Assembly (NCBI GenBank): GCA_049510975.1
Contig: JBEKYM010000006.1
Span: 1 to 64,000, forward strand
Source: JAKACA01 sp049510975
Lineage (GTDB): Bacteria > Actinomycetota > Acidimicrobiia > Acidimicrobiales > Bog-793
Reading direction: 5' to 3'
Length of the DNA stretch: 64,000 nucleotides
Shown here one piece after another: positions 36,121 through 44,388 of the stretch. How positions within the stretch are numbered: position 1 is the first letter of the stretch; every line of letters begins with the position of its first letter. The notes under the pieces were generated by a model. The model made no database searches, was not told where the DNA came from, and saw only the letters and a program-made list of their open reading frames with translations. Both the position numbers and the translations under genes were made by a program.

Positions 36121-37020
36121 TCAGGCCGGCGGGCGTACCTCGTCGAGCGACATGAGCGTACGCCGACGGATGATGCGCTCCGCCAGGTTGGACACGCCGC
36201 CTTCGTCGGCGATGGCACGACGGATGACGACGACGAGCGCCGGCACCGCCCAGAAGTCCCCGCAAACCCACAAGATGGCCGCACCGATCTGCTGGTCGGC
36301 GAACGGCGACAGCGTCACGCCGGCCACGTGGTTGTAGACGGGGTACCACGACCCGGTCGCGAAGATGCTCAGCGACATGGCGAGGAAGAACATCACGACG
36401 TTCGTCGAGACGATGGCCCCCACCTGCCAAGCTGCCGATGCCTTGGTCCTGAAGGGGAACGAGGGGATGACCTGCAACCAGAAGAGCACGCCGGTGGCGA
36501 AGAAGCTGCCGTGCATGAGCCAGATGTGGACACGCTGATTGTGCTCGGCAAGATCGAACAGGGCAGGCACGTGCCACAACAACATGGCGGCGTTGAAGAG
36601 CACGAGCGCCGTCCACCGGTTGGAGACGAAGCGGCCGATCGCCCGGAGCTGGCCGGCCCAGCGACCGAGCAGCAACGCCCGTCCGACCCGCCGCCGTGGT
36701 CCCACCGGAAGGGCGAACAGGAAGGGAAGCCAGGGCGCTCCTGCCACCACCAAGATGGGCGCGAAGAAGGCGATCAGGATGTGCTCGATCATGTGGACGA
36801 AGAAGTAGTCGCTGGCGTAGTAGTCGATGGGCGACACGACGGCGACCAACAGCACGCCGAGGCCGGCGTAGAAGGCGAAGGCACGCTTGCGCCGTTGACG
36901 AGTTCGTTTCGGATCGGAGCGCTGTCGGAGGTGCGCCAACCCGATCTCGTGGATGGCGACGATGACGGCCACGATCACGATGAAGGGATCGAAGCTCCAG
37001 TTGTCGAGGACGTAGCTCAC
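36121..37020 (-). CDS. ctaG: CtaG-family cytochrome c oxidase assembly protein
   Basis: 299 aa from GTG at 37020, overlapping the lipoprotein stop (GTGA). Polytopic, with about seven helices. FAFYAGLGVLLVAVVSPIDY, then FVHMIEHILIAFFAPILVVAGAPW, is the diagnostic Caa3_CtaG block with its His pair; ALVLFNAAMLLWHVPALFDL and VHIWLMHGSFFATGVLFWLQVI follow, and the last helices include SPFADQQIGAAILWVCGD. CtaG participates in copper delivery to CuB. It is a clearer match than the paralogue at 30547. Confidence 0.9.
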   Translation of the reverse strand: MSYVLDNWSFDPFIVIVAVIVAIHEIGLAHLRQRSDPKRTRQRRKRAFAFYAGLGVLLVAVVSPIDYYASDYFFVHMIEHILIAFFAPILVVAGAPWLPFLFALPVGPRRRVGRALLLGRWAGQLRAIGRFVSNRWTALVLFNAAMLLWHVPALFDLAEHNQRVHIWLMHGSFFATGVLFWLQVIPSFPFRTKASAAWQVGAIVSTNVVMFFLAMSLSIFATGSWYPVYNHVAGVTLSPFADQQIGAAILWVCGDFWAVPALVVVIRRAIADEGGVSNLAERIIRRRTLMSLDEVRPPA

Positions 37021-38225
37021 GACGACGATCCGATCGGGACGGAGACTCGCACCGCCTGCAGTCTGTCCCATGACCCGGTGGCCGTGTCGGCTCGCCAGTC
37101 GGTGAACAGTGATTGGCCCGTCACGGCGAGGGCGTCGATGGCCCCGTCCGTTCCGATTGCCACGGCGGCGGTGCCGGCAGGGACGTCGACGAGCTGGCGC
37201 CAGCTCCTGCCCGGCTGCACCGTCTCGAGGCGCGTCCCGCCGTGTGGCAGCGCCACGAGCGCCAGGATCTCTCCGCTCGGCGCCATGGAGGTGGATATGA
37301 GGTGGCTGCCCGCACCGACCGGAAGCGGCGGCGAGACCGTCCACGACGTCGGGACACCGCCATTCCAGATGGCGACGAGGTTCGACGTGGTCGCACCGCC
37401 GGAAGCCACGAGTCCGCCGACACGGGCTGCAGAGCCCGACGCCGCACTCCACAACCGCAGCACCGTCGCCGGCTGCGAAGCGAGCACACCCCCGAGACGG
37501 GGCGCGACGAGCGCCCAGCTCGCAGCCGTGCGGGCGAACACGCCCACGGCGCCCGGCTCCGAGCAGGCGCCGCCGGCGAAGGCGGTGCCGACCCTTGAGA
37601 AGGCGACAGAGCCGAGCGACGTCAGCCCGCACGACTTGCCGGCCGACGAAGCCAAGCCGTGCTCGGTCACGACATCGGTCCAGTTCAAGACGCTGCCCGA
37701 GCTGGCGACGATCTCGCCTGCGCCGGAGCGCAAGACGGCCAGCATCCTCGGCCCGGCTGAGCTGGCGAGCGCGCCTGGCGTCGCTGCCAGGGCTCCCGGG
37801 ACGAGCCCAGGCGTCCAAGAGCCGCCATGCACCTGGCTCTGTGCCAACGGCGAGAACTTGAGGAGGTTGGTCGGCTCGATCCCGACCGTCAGCGGTCCGG
37901 GCGCCACCTCGGAGAGGACGAGCCCGCCGTTGAGGGCGACGCCCGGAGGCGTCACGAGCCTCCACTTGGCAGAACCCCTCGGCCGATAGAAGAGCTCCCA
38001 GAACGTGTTGAGCGGCTGGCTGAGGATCCCCATCGGCACGACCGCCCACGTGCCGACCGACGTCGAGAGAACCGTGTTGTAGGGGGCGCTGAGCGCCACG
38101 ACCGGCCCACCACGACCGGCCGGCCCGCTGGTGACGCGGCCGCATGATGCCGCCAGCAGGACCGAGGTGCAGACGAGGGCGGCACGGGTGCCGGGGCGAG
38201 CCCCCCGGCGGTTCCGCCGGGTCAT
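37017..38225 (-). CDS. lipoprotein of unknown function in the oxidase-assembly operon
   Basis: 402 aa. The signal peptide ends in the lipobox LLAASC, so the protein is lipid-anchored outside the membrane. The mature part has recurring Ser/Gly/Trp-rich beta-strand patterns such as WELFYRPRGSAKWRLVTPPG, GSWTPGLVPGALAATPGALA and GRSWRQLVDVPAGTAAVAIG, suggesting a beta-propeller; this is inference from spacing only. Four Cys occur in total including the lipobox. It overlaps the SCO-fusion gene (ATGA) and ctaG (GTGA), which ties it to oxidase assembly. No named family was recognised. Confidence 0.75.
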   Translation of the reverse strand: MTRRNRRGARPGTRAALVCTSVLLAASCGRVTSGPAGRGGPVVALSAPYNTVLSTSVGTWAVVPMGILSQPLNTFWELFYRPRGSAKWRLVTPPGVALNGGLVLSEVAPGPLTVGIEPTNLLKFSPLAQSQVHGGSWTPGLVPGALAATPGALASSAGPRMLAVLRSGAGEIVASSGSVLNWTDVVTEHGLASSAGKSCGLTSLGSVAFSRVGTAFAGGACSEPGAVGVFARTAASWALVAPRLGGVLASQPATVLRLWSAASGSAARVGGLVASGGATTSNLVAIWNGGVPTSWTVSPPLPVGAGSHLISTSMAPSGEILALVALPHGGTRLETVQPGRSWRQLVDVPAGTAAVAIGTDGAIDALAVTGQSLFTDWRADTATGSWDRLQAVRVSVPIGSSS

Positions 38226-40048
38226 GACGGCATGAACCGTTTCAGCTGCTCGGACAACAGCACGGCGAAGGAGGACTCCGATGCGCTACCGGCGCCGGTA
38301 TCGGTGTTGAGCACCTCCCGGGTGTTTCCGGTCGTGTCGATGAGATAGGCGATGTCGCTGTGGGCAACCATGGACCCGGCGCCGGGAACTCCGACCTGCA
38401 CGCTGTAGTCGTTCCACACCCGCGTGAGTGCAGAGGTCGTGCCGGTGAGGAACCACCAATTCCTCATGTTGTCGAGCCGCTCTTGCTGATCAAACGCCTT
38501 GGTGAAGGCGATCGAGCGGTAGATCGGGTTGGCGACGACGGCCACGAAGACGGCGCCATCGGAGGCGGAGCCGAGCAGCTTGTTGGCCTCCTTGAACTCC
38601 TGGGCGATCAACGGGCAATCCGAGGTGCACACCGGGTCGAGAAACGTCAGCGCCACGGTCCTTCCCCGAAAGCTCGAGAGCGAGACGTGTTGGCCGAGCT
38701 GGTTGACGAGCTGAAAACTCGGCGCAGGGAAGTCGACCACGTTCGGGTTCCCGTCGACGGCGAGGGCGATCACCGGGTCGGCGTTCGGGTTCGTGGAGGC
38801 GACGGCCATGGGCGCAGCCCCGAGCACGAGGATGCCGAGCGTTCCGACCGAGGCGGCCACGCGGGCGGCGTAGGCAGGGCGGACACGCCCCGACCAACCG
38901 GTGGCCGTGCCGGCGACTGCGACGGCGCTTTCGGCCCGAGCAGGTGCCTCAGCTCGGGCCGGCACCCGCACCAGGGCGGCGTAGCCGGTTACCAGCACGG
39001 CCAGCATCGGCACCATGGAGTTGGGGTCGGTGCCGACACCACCGAGGAAACCCAAATCTTCCACCAGCAGCCAGTCCGCCAGGCAGAGGACCACGGCGAC
39101 GGCAAGGGCCGGGCGGACGAGGCGCGGCTGAGCGGTGATCAGGGCGACGCCGATCCCCCCGAGGGCGACGACGACGACGATGTTGACGGCAAAGCCATGT
39201 GCGGCGTCGAAGGAGCCGAACGAGCCGAGCCATGACGACAGGGTGCGTGGCTGGGACGTCTGGGCCATCTGCTGGACCATGCTGAGCAACGTTCCAGTAC
39301 CGGTGTGCCCGGCCCGACCCTGCCAGAAGCCACGGCCGGGCCAGGCTTGCAGCACCGCCATTCCGGCGAAGAACACCCCGAAGCCGCCAAGCACCCACGT
39401 GCCGATCCGCTTCGATGCCCAGGCGCGCTCGGGAAGCGCGATGAGGGCACCGGCGACGCAGTAGAAGACGGCCGCGCCCGGAGCGCCGAAGAGCCACGAC
39501 AGCCCCGGAGCGAAGATGCCGCCGAAAGCTTCCCCGAAGACCCAGACCACAAGCCCCCAGCCGAGCGAAGCCAGGCCGGCGAACCGGGACCACCGTCCTC
39601 GCGGCGCCACGAGGAGCAGGACCCCGATGGCGATCTGGATCCACACCGCCGACACGGCCGCTTCCACGGGGTGATTCGTCCAGGTCGTGACTCCGAAGTT
39701 CACGAGGTGCTGCACCCACGAGGGCGACGAGACGGCCGCCGGCTGCAGCACGCTGGCCGGCAGACCGAGCGGCATCGAAGGCTGGATCTGGAGAACGCCG
39801 TCGAGAATCCACAGCAGGGCAAATCCGATGCGGAGCAGGCGGCGAGCGAACGGCTCCGGGTCGGCGACGGCGGCGTTCGGCACCTCGACACCTGAGGCGA
39901 GCAGGCGCTGCACCTGCACCATTCGCAGCACGCTCATCCCGAGGAGAAGGACGAACAGCACGACGCCGACGATGAGCATCTGGCGCGTGAGAAGGGAGTG
40001 AAAGGCCGCCACGATGACAGGGTTATTCGCCTGGAGGTGGCGGTTCAT
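38222..40048 (-). CDS. polytopic membrane protein fused to a SCO1-like copper-chaperone domain
   Basis: 608 aa from ATG at 40048; the TTG at 40057 adds three codons. Residues about 1-420 hold roughly eight to nine hydrophobic helices with LLRIGFALLWILDGVLQIQ and LGWGLVVWVFGEAFGGIF, a pattern seen in standalone actinobacterial membrane proteins. Residues about 440-608 form a SCO/thioredoxin-like domain: FPAPSFQLVNQLGQHVSLSS, the copper motif DPVCTSDCPLIAQEF (CxxxCP) and the His in GSMVAHSDIAYLID. It would place a copper chaperone at the outer membrane face. It is first in the operon with the lipoprotein and ctaG. Confidence 0.82.
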   Translation of the reverse strand: MNRHLQANNPVIVAAFHSLLTRQMLIVGVVLFVLLLGMSVLRMVQVQRLLASGVEVPNAAVADPEPFARRLLRIGFALLWILDGVLQIQPSMPLGLPASVLQPAAVSSPSWVQHLVNFGVTTWTNHPVEAAVSAVWIQIAIGVLLLVAPRGRWSRFAGLASLGWGLVVWVFGEAFGGIFAPGLSWLFGAPGAAVFYCVAGALIALPERAWASKRIGTWVLGGFGVFFAGMAVLQAWPGRGFWQGRAGHTGTGTLLSMVQQMAQTSQPRTLSSWLGSFGSFDAAHGFAVNIVVVVALGGIGVALITAQPRLVRPALAVAVVLCLADWLLVEDLGFLGGVGTDPNSMVPMLAVLVTGYAALVRVPARAEAPARAESAVAVAGTATGWSGRVRPAYAARVAASVGTLGILVLGAAPMAVASTNPNADPVIALAVDGNPNVVDFPAPSFQLVNQLGQHVSLSSFRGRTVALTFLDPVCTSDCPLIAQEFKEANKLLGSASDGAVFVAVVANPIYRSIAFTKAFDQQERLDNMRNWWFLTGTTSALTRVWNDYSVQVGVPGAGSMVAHSDIAYLIDTTGNTREVLNTDTGAGSASESSFAVLLSEQLKRFMPS

Positions 40049-40199
40049 CCCGGTCAAGTGATCATCGCCTCCCTGGTGACGAACTGTCGTCTGGCGACGC
40101 AGAGCCTGGCCGGGCCACCTTCACACACGCAATTCGTGGACGGCCGCGCACCGCAGGCGAAGACGAGGCAGGCCCTCGTGACCGGCTCCTGGCCACCTC

Positions 40200-41861
40200 C
40201 TAGCTTGGGAACGAAGCCCCGGCCCGGAGCGGGCTCGCCAACTCCATCCAGCGCGGATAAGGCCCGCCGACGAGGTACTCGAGGAGCTCGACGGTGCGCG
40301 GCAGCACGCGGGCGGCGTCGTGAGCCGAGGCGGTGGCGCGGGCGGCCGTCCCGAAGACGGACAGGTCATGCGCCGAACAGGACGCAATTGCACGGAGTCC
40401 AGCGCTCATCGAGGCGACGTCGCAGGGCTCGCACAGCCAACCGTTCACACCCGGTCGGACGAGGTCGACAAGATCACCGACGCGCGTGCTCAAGACCGGG
40501 AGGCCGTGCGCCATCGCCTCGAGCACGCTGGCGGGAAGTGACTCGGTCTCTGACGAGCACACGACCACGTCGGCGGCGCCCCACCAGGGCGCAAGGTCGT
40601 CGCAGAAGGGCACGACGCGCAGGTTCGCGAGGCTCCGGCCGGCAGCGAATCGCCCGATGGCCTCGGCATAGGGACCCTCCGAAGTCCCCACGAGGACGCA
40701 TTCGAGCTCCGGGCAGTCCTGCTGCAACGACGCGAGGGCGGCGGCCAGCACTCCCTGGCCCTTGACAGGCCACAGCGTGGCCGCGTTGACGAGGAGGCGT
40801 CGGTCGCCGGCGACTCCGAGCCGCTGCCGGTAGCGCACCCGTTCTTGCTCGGTCAGCGACCTGGCCGGCAGGTCGACACCTGTGCGCAGCACCGTGCAGG
40901 CCCCGCGACCGCCCTCGGCCGAGAAGACCCGGAAAGCTGCCATCGAGTTGAACAGCACCGCCGAAGCCACCGCGAAGCACTCCATCGCCCGAAGCTCGAC
41001 GGCGGGGTGCAGCTGGCCGCCCAGCCAACCGACGACAGTTCGCAGCGGCTCAGCCTCTCCGACGCGAAGCAAGGACGGGAGTCCGAGCCGACCGGCCACA
41101 TCCGCCGCCGAGAACGACGTCATGGTCGAGCCGACGACGAGGTCGAAGCGTCCTTCAGCCCATTGGGTCAGCTCCGACACGCCTTGCTCGTAGACCAACG
41201 GATCGTGCAGGGGGATCGCCCCGCCCACCTGGACATGGGCGCCCGCGAGCTCGAGGGGGCTGCGCAAGGGCCCGTCACAGGAGGACACGACGGTGTTCGA
41301 CCAGCCCCTGGCACGGTCGAGAATCTGTACGAGCTCCAACAAGCGCAGTTGGGACCCTCCGAGGTCCAGCGACCGCGCCAGCCAGAGGACACGGACGGCC
41401 GGAGCGACTTGACGGCGAACACCCCGGATGGGAGCGGGTTGGCGGGCATCCACCGCCTCGTCCTCCCCCGTCTCGGTGACGGGCTCCTGCAGCACCTCGA
41501 CCGGAGCAAGCCAACGCTCTGTCCCATCGAGAAGGGTGACGCGGGCGCTCACGATGGTTCGCGGGCCACCGGCCACGCGACCGAGAAGCCGGCGGTCCAC
41601 GATGCAGTCGAAACCGGCAAGCACCGCCCCCTCGTCACCGACGTGAGCAGCCACGTCCGGGCGAGGACGGGCAAGGCCGGCTCTTCTCGCCACTGCACCG
41701 CCTACGAAGACCTCGACGCTCGACACCGGGCTGCGAGGTCCCCAGGCCCAGCCCGAGACGCTCAGGAACCGGGACCGCAGATAGGCAAGCGGCTCCGGGC
41801 GGTCGATCCGCCCGAGAATCGGCTCCGCCGCGGTGTCGGCGCCCAGGGGCTCAGCTGTCAT
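40200..41861 (-). CDS. GT4-family glycosyltransferase with N-terminal Ig-like domain
   Basis: 553 aa from ATG at 41861, chosen because family-like sequence starts there; the frame is open upstream but there it reads the reverse transcriptase relic. Residues about 15-135 form a beta-rich module (LSVSGWAWGPRSPVSSVEVF, RPDVAAHVGDEGAVLAGFDC) often found ahead of glycosyltransferases. The GT-B part begins VRVLWLARSLDLGGSQLRLL, and the donor domain has LLVNAATLWPVKGQGVLAAA and the retaining signature ETESLPASVLEAMAHGLPVL. No signal peptide or membrane helix is present. Donor and acceptor are unknown. The start overlaps the RT pseudogene by 11 bp. Confidence 0.85.
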   Translation of the reverse strand: MTAEPLGADTAAEPILGRIDRPEPLAYLRSRFLSVSGWAWGPRSPVSSVEVFVGGAVARRAGLARPRPDVAAHVGDEGAVLAGFDCIVDRRLLGRVAGGPRTIVSARVTLLDGTERWLAPVEVLQEPVTETGEDEAVDARQPAPIRGVRRQVAPAVRVLWLARSLDLGGSQLRLLELVQILDRARGWSNTVVSSCDGPLRSPLELAGAHVQVGGAIPLHDPLVYEQGVSELTQWAEGRFDLVVGSTMTSFSAADVAGRLGLPSLLRVGEAEPLRTVVGWLGGQLHPAVELRAMECFAVASAVLFNSMAAFRVFSAEGGRGACTVLRTGVDLPARSLTEQERVRYRQRLGVAGDRRLLVNAATLWPVKGQGVLAAALASLQQDCPELECVLVGTSEGPYAEAIGRFAAGRSLANLRVVPFCDDLAPWWGAADVVVCSSETESLPASVLEAMAHGLPVLSTRVGDLVDLVRPGVNGWLCEPCDVASMSAGLRAIASCSAHDLSVFGTAARATASAHDAARVLPRTVELLEYLVGGPYPRWMELASPLRAGASFPS

Positions 41862-42354
41862 CGCTCCGGGAGGAACCGACCGCCTGGGCCAGCATCTCGA
41901 GCAGGCGCTGGCGCCGGGCCGGGTTGAGGGCGGCGGTCCACTCGATTCGGCCTCGCAGGTGAACACCAAAGTCGGGGATGTTGTCGCGATTCTGCGCCTG
42001 CAAGCCGGTCCAGCGTTGTGCAAGGTGGCGCGAAGGGCGTCGTACTCGCGGCGTTGCAGGTTCAGGTGATCGTTGACGACGATCCCAGCGATGGGCTGGC
42101 GATGGCCGCACCCCAGGAGGCGGGTCTTTGCCGAGCGCCGGCGAGGTCGGGGCGCCCTGCGGCAGATGCGGTGTGCCGAGACTTCGTCCAAGGCGGTGGT
42201 GCCGGTCGAGGTCGCGGTCGTCAGCCGGTCGGGCGCCGCTCCTCCAGACCGCCCGTGGCACGACGGCGACCATCTCGTCCTGGCGCCAGGGACCCGACAG
42301 CAGCGCTGCCGCCAAGCCGAGCGCGAGGTCGCTCGGGGCGGCCGGAGCAGTCAT
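41851..42354 (-). pseudogene. retron-type reverse transcriptase, internally deleted and frameshifted
   Basis: The open frame from ATG at 42354 starts like actinobacterial RT proteins (LALGLAAALLSGPWRQDE). It then jumps to the RT motif HLPQGAPTSPAL, whose QGAPTSP form is typical of retron RTs rather than group II introns (QGGxxSP). The sequence continues in the next minus-strand frame as AKTRLLGCGHRQPIAGIVVN and DHLNLQRREYDALRATLHN. It returns to the first frame with LAQRWTGLQAQNRDNIPDFG and GRIEWTAALNPARRQRLLEM. Fingers, the YxDD catalytic block and much of the palm are missing, so it cannot be active. IAG stands where retron RTs have VTG. Confidence 0.8.
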
Positions 42355-42403
42355 GGGGCGTGCGGCGGCCAGCCCCGACCCTTCTCGTTGTGGTCGCGCC
42401 TGA

Positions 42404-42500
42404 CTCCGCCGGAGCGGAGCGGAGCGCGGGCGATGCGATGCCGGAGCATCGGGATTCCCGTGGGGTTACCCCAGGGGGGTCGGCCCTCCGCGAACGGAGG
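42404..42500 (-). other. hairpin-rich stretch upstream of the RT relic (gap 42355-42702)
   Basis: Within this 348-bp gene-free gap, four short perfect hairpins are packed into 97 bp: CTCC/GGAG (42404-42414), CGATGC/GCATCG with CGGA loop (42436-42451), TGGGG/CCCCA (42461-42473) and CCTCCG/CGGAGG with CGAA loop (42485-42500). A GGAGC triplet repeat sits at 42411-42425. On the minus strand this lies 50-150 nt upstream of the RT start, where a retron msr-msd RNA would be. The rest of the gap, to the start of the lytic transglycosylase gene, shows nothing further. Confidence 0.3.
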
Positions 42501-42702
42501 TGACCATCTCGGAACGGACCGCCGCACGGCGCGCAGCCTAGCCCTGAGCTGGGATCGGGCCCGGATGGCTCAGGTACTGCTCGAGCCTTGCCGATAGGTA
42601 GTCCATGAGATCGAAAGGTCGCGCCTCGGGCTGCCCCGCGCCCAAGGTGCCCTTCGGGCAGATCGTGTCCGAGCGCCAGGGCGTGCCGGCTGCACCGTTG
42701 AG

Positions 42703-44388
42703 ATGAGCGTCCTGCCTCTGCTGAGGCGCATGAGGCACCCCACGCCGCGCCTACGAGAGATCGCCCGGCTGGCAGCTCCGCGAGGCGTCCCGTGGTTGCT
42801 CACGATCGTCCTCGCCATCGGTCTCGCCAGCTCCGTCGCCGTGCGCGGCAACCCCGCGGGGACCAGGGTCCCGGCCGGCAAGCTCACGCACTCGACCACC
42901 GTCAAGCTCGGGACATCGCTCGCTGGTCCACTCAGCGGAGCGCTCCGAGCGCTGCCCCATGACCGCTCGGCGAGCGCCGGCATCGTCCCGTTCGCGGCGC
43001 CGCCGCCGAAGCGGCGTCGCGGTGGCATCCCTGCCGGTGCCTCGAGCGGGGTCCCGGCCGTGGCGATTGCCGCCTACGAGCATGCCCAGAGCGTTGTCGC
43101 CCAGAGCGACGCTTCCTGCCACCTCTCCTGGGAGGACGTCGCAGGCATCGGCCGAGTGGAATCCGACAACGGCCAGACATGGGGATCGGCCGCCCGCGTC
43201 ACCACCAACGGGACGCTCTTCCCGCCCATCTTCGGCCCCGCGCTCAACGGCTTGAACGGGACCCCGGCCATGCGCGGCCCGGGCGGAGGCTGGGTGCGAG
43301 CCGAAGGACCGATGCAGTTCCTGCCGGCGACGTGGGCCGAATACGCCCAGGACGGCAACGGCGACGGGCAGAAGAACCCGCAGAACTTCTATGACGCAGC
43401 CCTCACGACCGGCGTCTTTCTCTGCGCCAACGGCGGCAATTTGAAGTCCGCCGGCGGCCTCAAGGCAGCCATTTTCGCCTACAACCATTCCACCGAGTAC
43501 GGGAGCCTGGTCGAGTCGTGGATCGCCTTCTACGACCAGGTTGGAGCAAGCGCCCTCGAGAACGCCGGCGAAGGGCTCCTGCCGGTTGGTACGCCGAGCC
43601 CGCAGCACGCGACCGGCCATCACGACGTCAAAGCGACCGAGAGCCCCGCAGCCGTTGTGGCGGCGGCGGCATTGGGCTCGTCGTCCGCCGGGTCGTTCAG
43701 CTTCGGGGTGCAGGCGCTCGCCGGCAGCTCCGAGCTCGCGTCGGGCTCAGGCGTGGTCAACACCCACGACGGGTCCGGGTCACTCACGTTGCAAGTCACC
43801 GGGTTCGGCTCTCTGCAAGTGCGCGTGATCGGTGGTGCCACCTTCGTGTCGCTCCCGAGCGGCCTGTCCAGCGAAGTCGGTGCCGAGGGCCCGTGGATCG
43901 CCCTGACGCCGACGGTCCTGTCACGGCTGCCGGCCAGCATCTCGGCCGGTCTCGCCGTCGAGTCGAACGATCTGATCTGGCTCGTCGGCCAGCTGTCGGG
44001 CGCCTCCGACATGCACGTCGCCGGTCACACGACCATCGATGGCCACCAGGCGGTGGAATACGCCGGCTCGACGGATCTCGACGTGGCCGGTGAACATCTC
44101 GCCGGATCGTCCTCGGATCTCGGCCGGGTGGCCGCTGTGCTGGGCTCACCACATCTCGGCATCGACACCTGGGTGAGCGAGAACCGGATTCAGTCCGCCG
44201 TCATCACCCTCGGAGCATTTGCCGGGATCGGGCCCGTCGGCCTGAGGATGACGTTCTCCGGCTACGGGATGCCTGTGGCCGTTGCCAAGCCTCGGGTCAG
44301 CTCGATCTCCACGCCGACGACCACGACGACAACGACCACCACGACGACGTCCACGACCACGACGACGACCACGACGACGATCCCCTAA
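42703..44388 (+). CDS. lytic transglycosylase fused to a LppX/LolA-like domain, Thr-rich tail
   Basis: 561 aa. A signal/anchor helix (WLLTIVLAIGLASSVAV, about residues 31-47) is followed by an SLT_2/MltB-like catalytic domain: the catalytic Glu is in IGRVESDNGQTWG, and GPMQFLPATWAEYA and AIFAYNHSTEY are conserved. Residues about 325-520 resemble LppX/LprG/LolA-fold carriers (SGSLTLQVTGFGSLQVRVIG, then GATFVSLPSGL). The protein ends in about 23 codons of Thr with single Pro and Ser. It would cleave peptidoglycan outside the membrane; the carrier-like domain is unusual. The stop overlaps the opposing kinase stop. Confidence 0.82.
   Translation: MSVLPLLRRMRHPTPRLREIARLAAPRGVPWLLTIVLAIGLASSVAVRGNPAGTRVPAGKLTHSTTVKLGTSLAGPLSGALRALPHDRSASAGIVPFAAPPPKRRRGGIPAGASSGVPAVAIAAYEHAQSVVAQSDASCHLSWEDVAGIGRVESDNGQTWGSAARVTTNGTLFPPIFGPALNGLNGTPAMRGPGGGWVRAEGPMQFLPATWAEYAQDGNGDGQKNPQNFYDAALTTGVFLCANGGNLKSAGGLKAAIFAYNHSTEYGSLVESWIAFYDQVGASALENAGEGLLPVGTPSPQHATGHHDVKATESPAAVVAAAALGSSSAGSFSFGVQALAGSSELASGSGVVNTHDGSGSLTLQVTGFGSLQVRVIGGATFVSLPSGLSSEVGAEGPWIALTPTVLSRLPASISAGLAVESNDLIWLVGQLSGASDMHVAGHTTIDGHQAVEYAGSTDLDVAGEHLAGSSSDLGRVAAVLGSPHLGIDTWVSENRIQSAVITLGAFAGIGPVGLRMTFSGYGMPVAVAKPRVSSISTPTTTTTTTTTTTSTTTTTTTTTIP
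44311..44379 (+). repeat. ACN-codon repeat encoding a poly-Thr tail
   Basis: Twenty-three codons, nearly all ACG/ACC/ACA, with single CCG and TCC interruptions, immediately before Ile-Pro-stop. Low-complexity and likely length-variable; such Thr/Pro tails are common as glycosylated or wall-spanning linkers. Confidence 0.9.
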
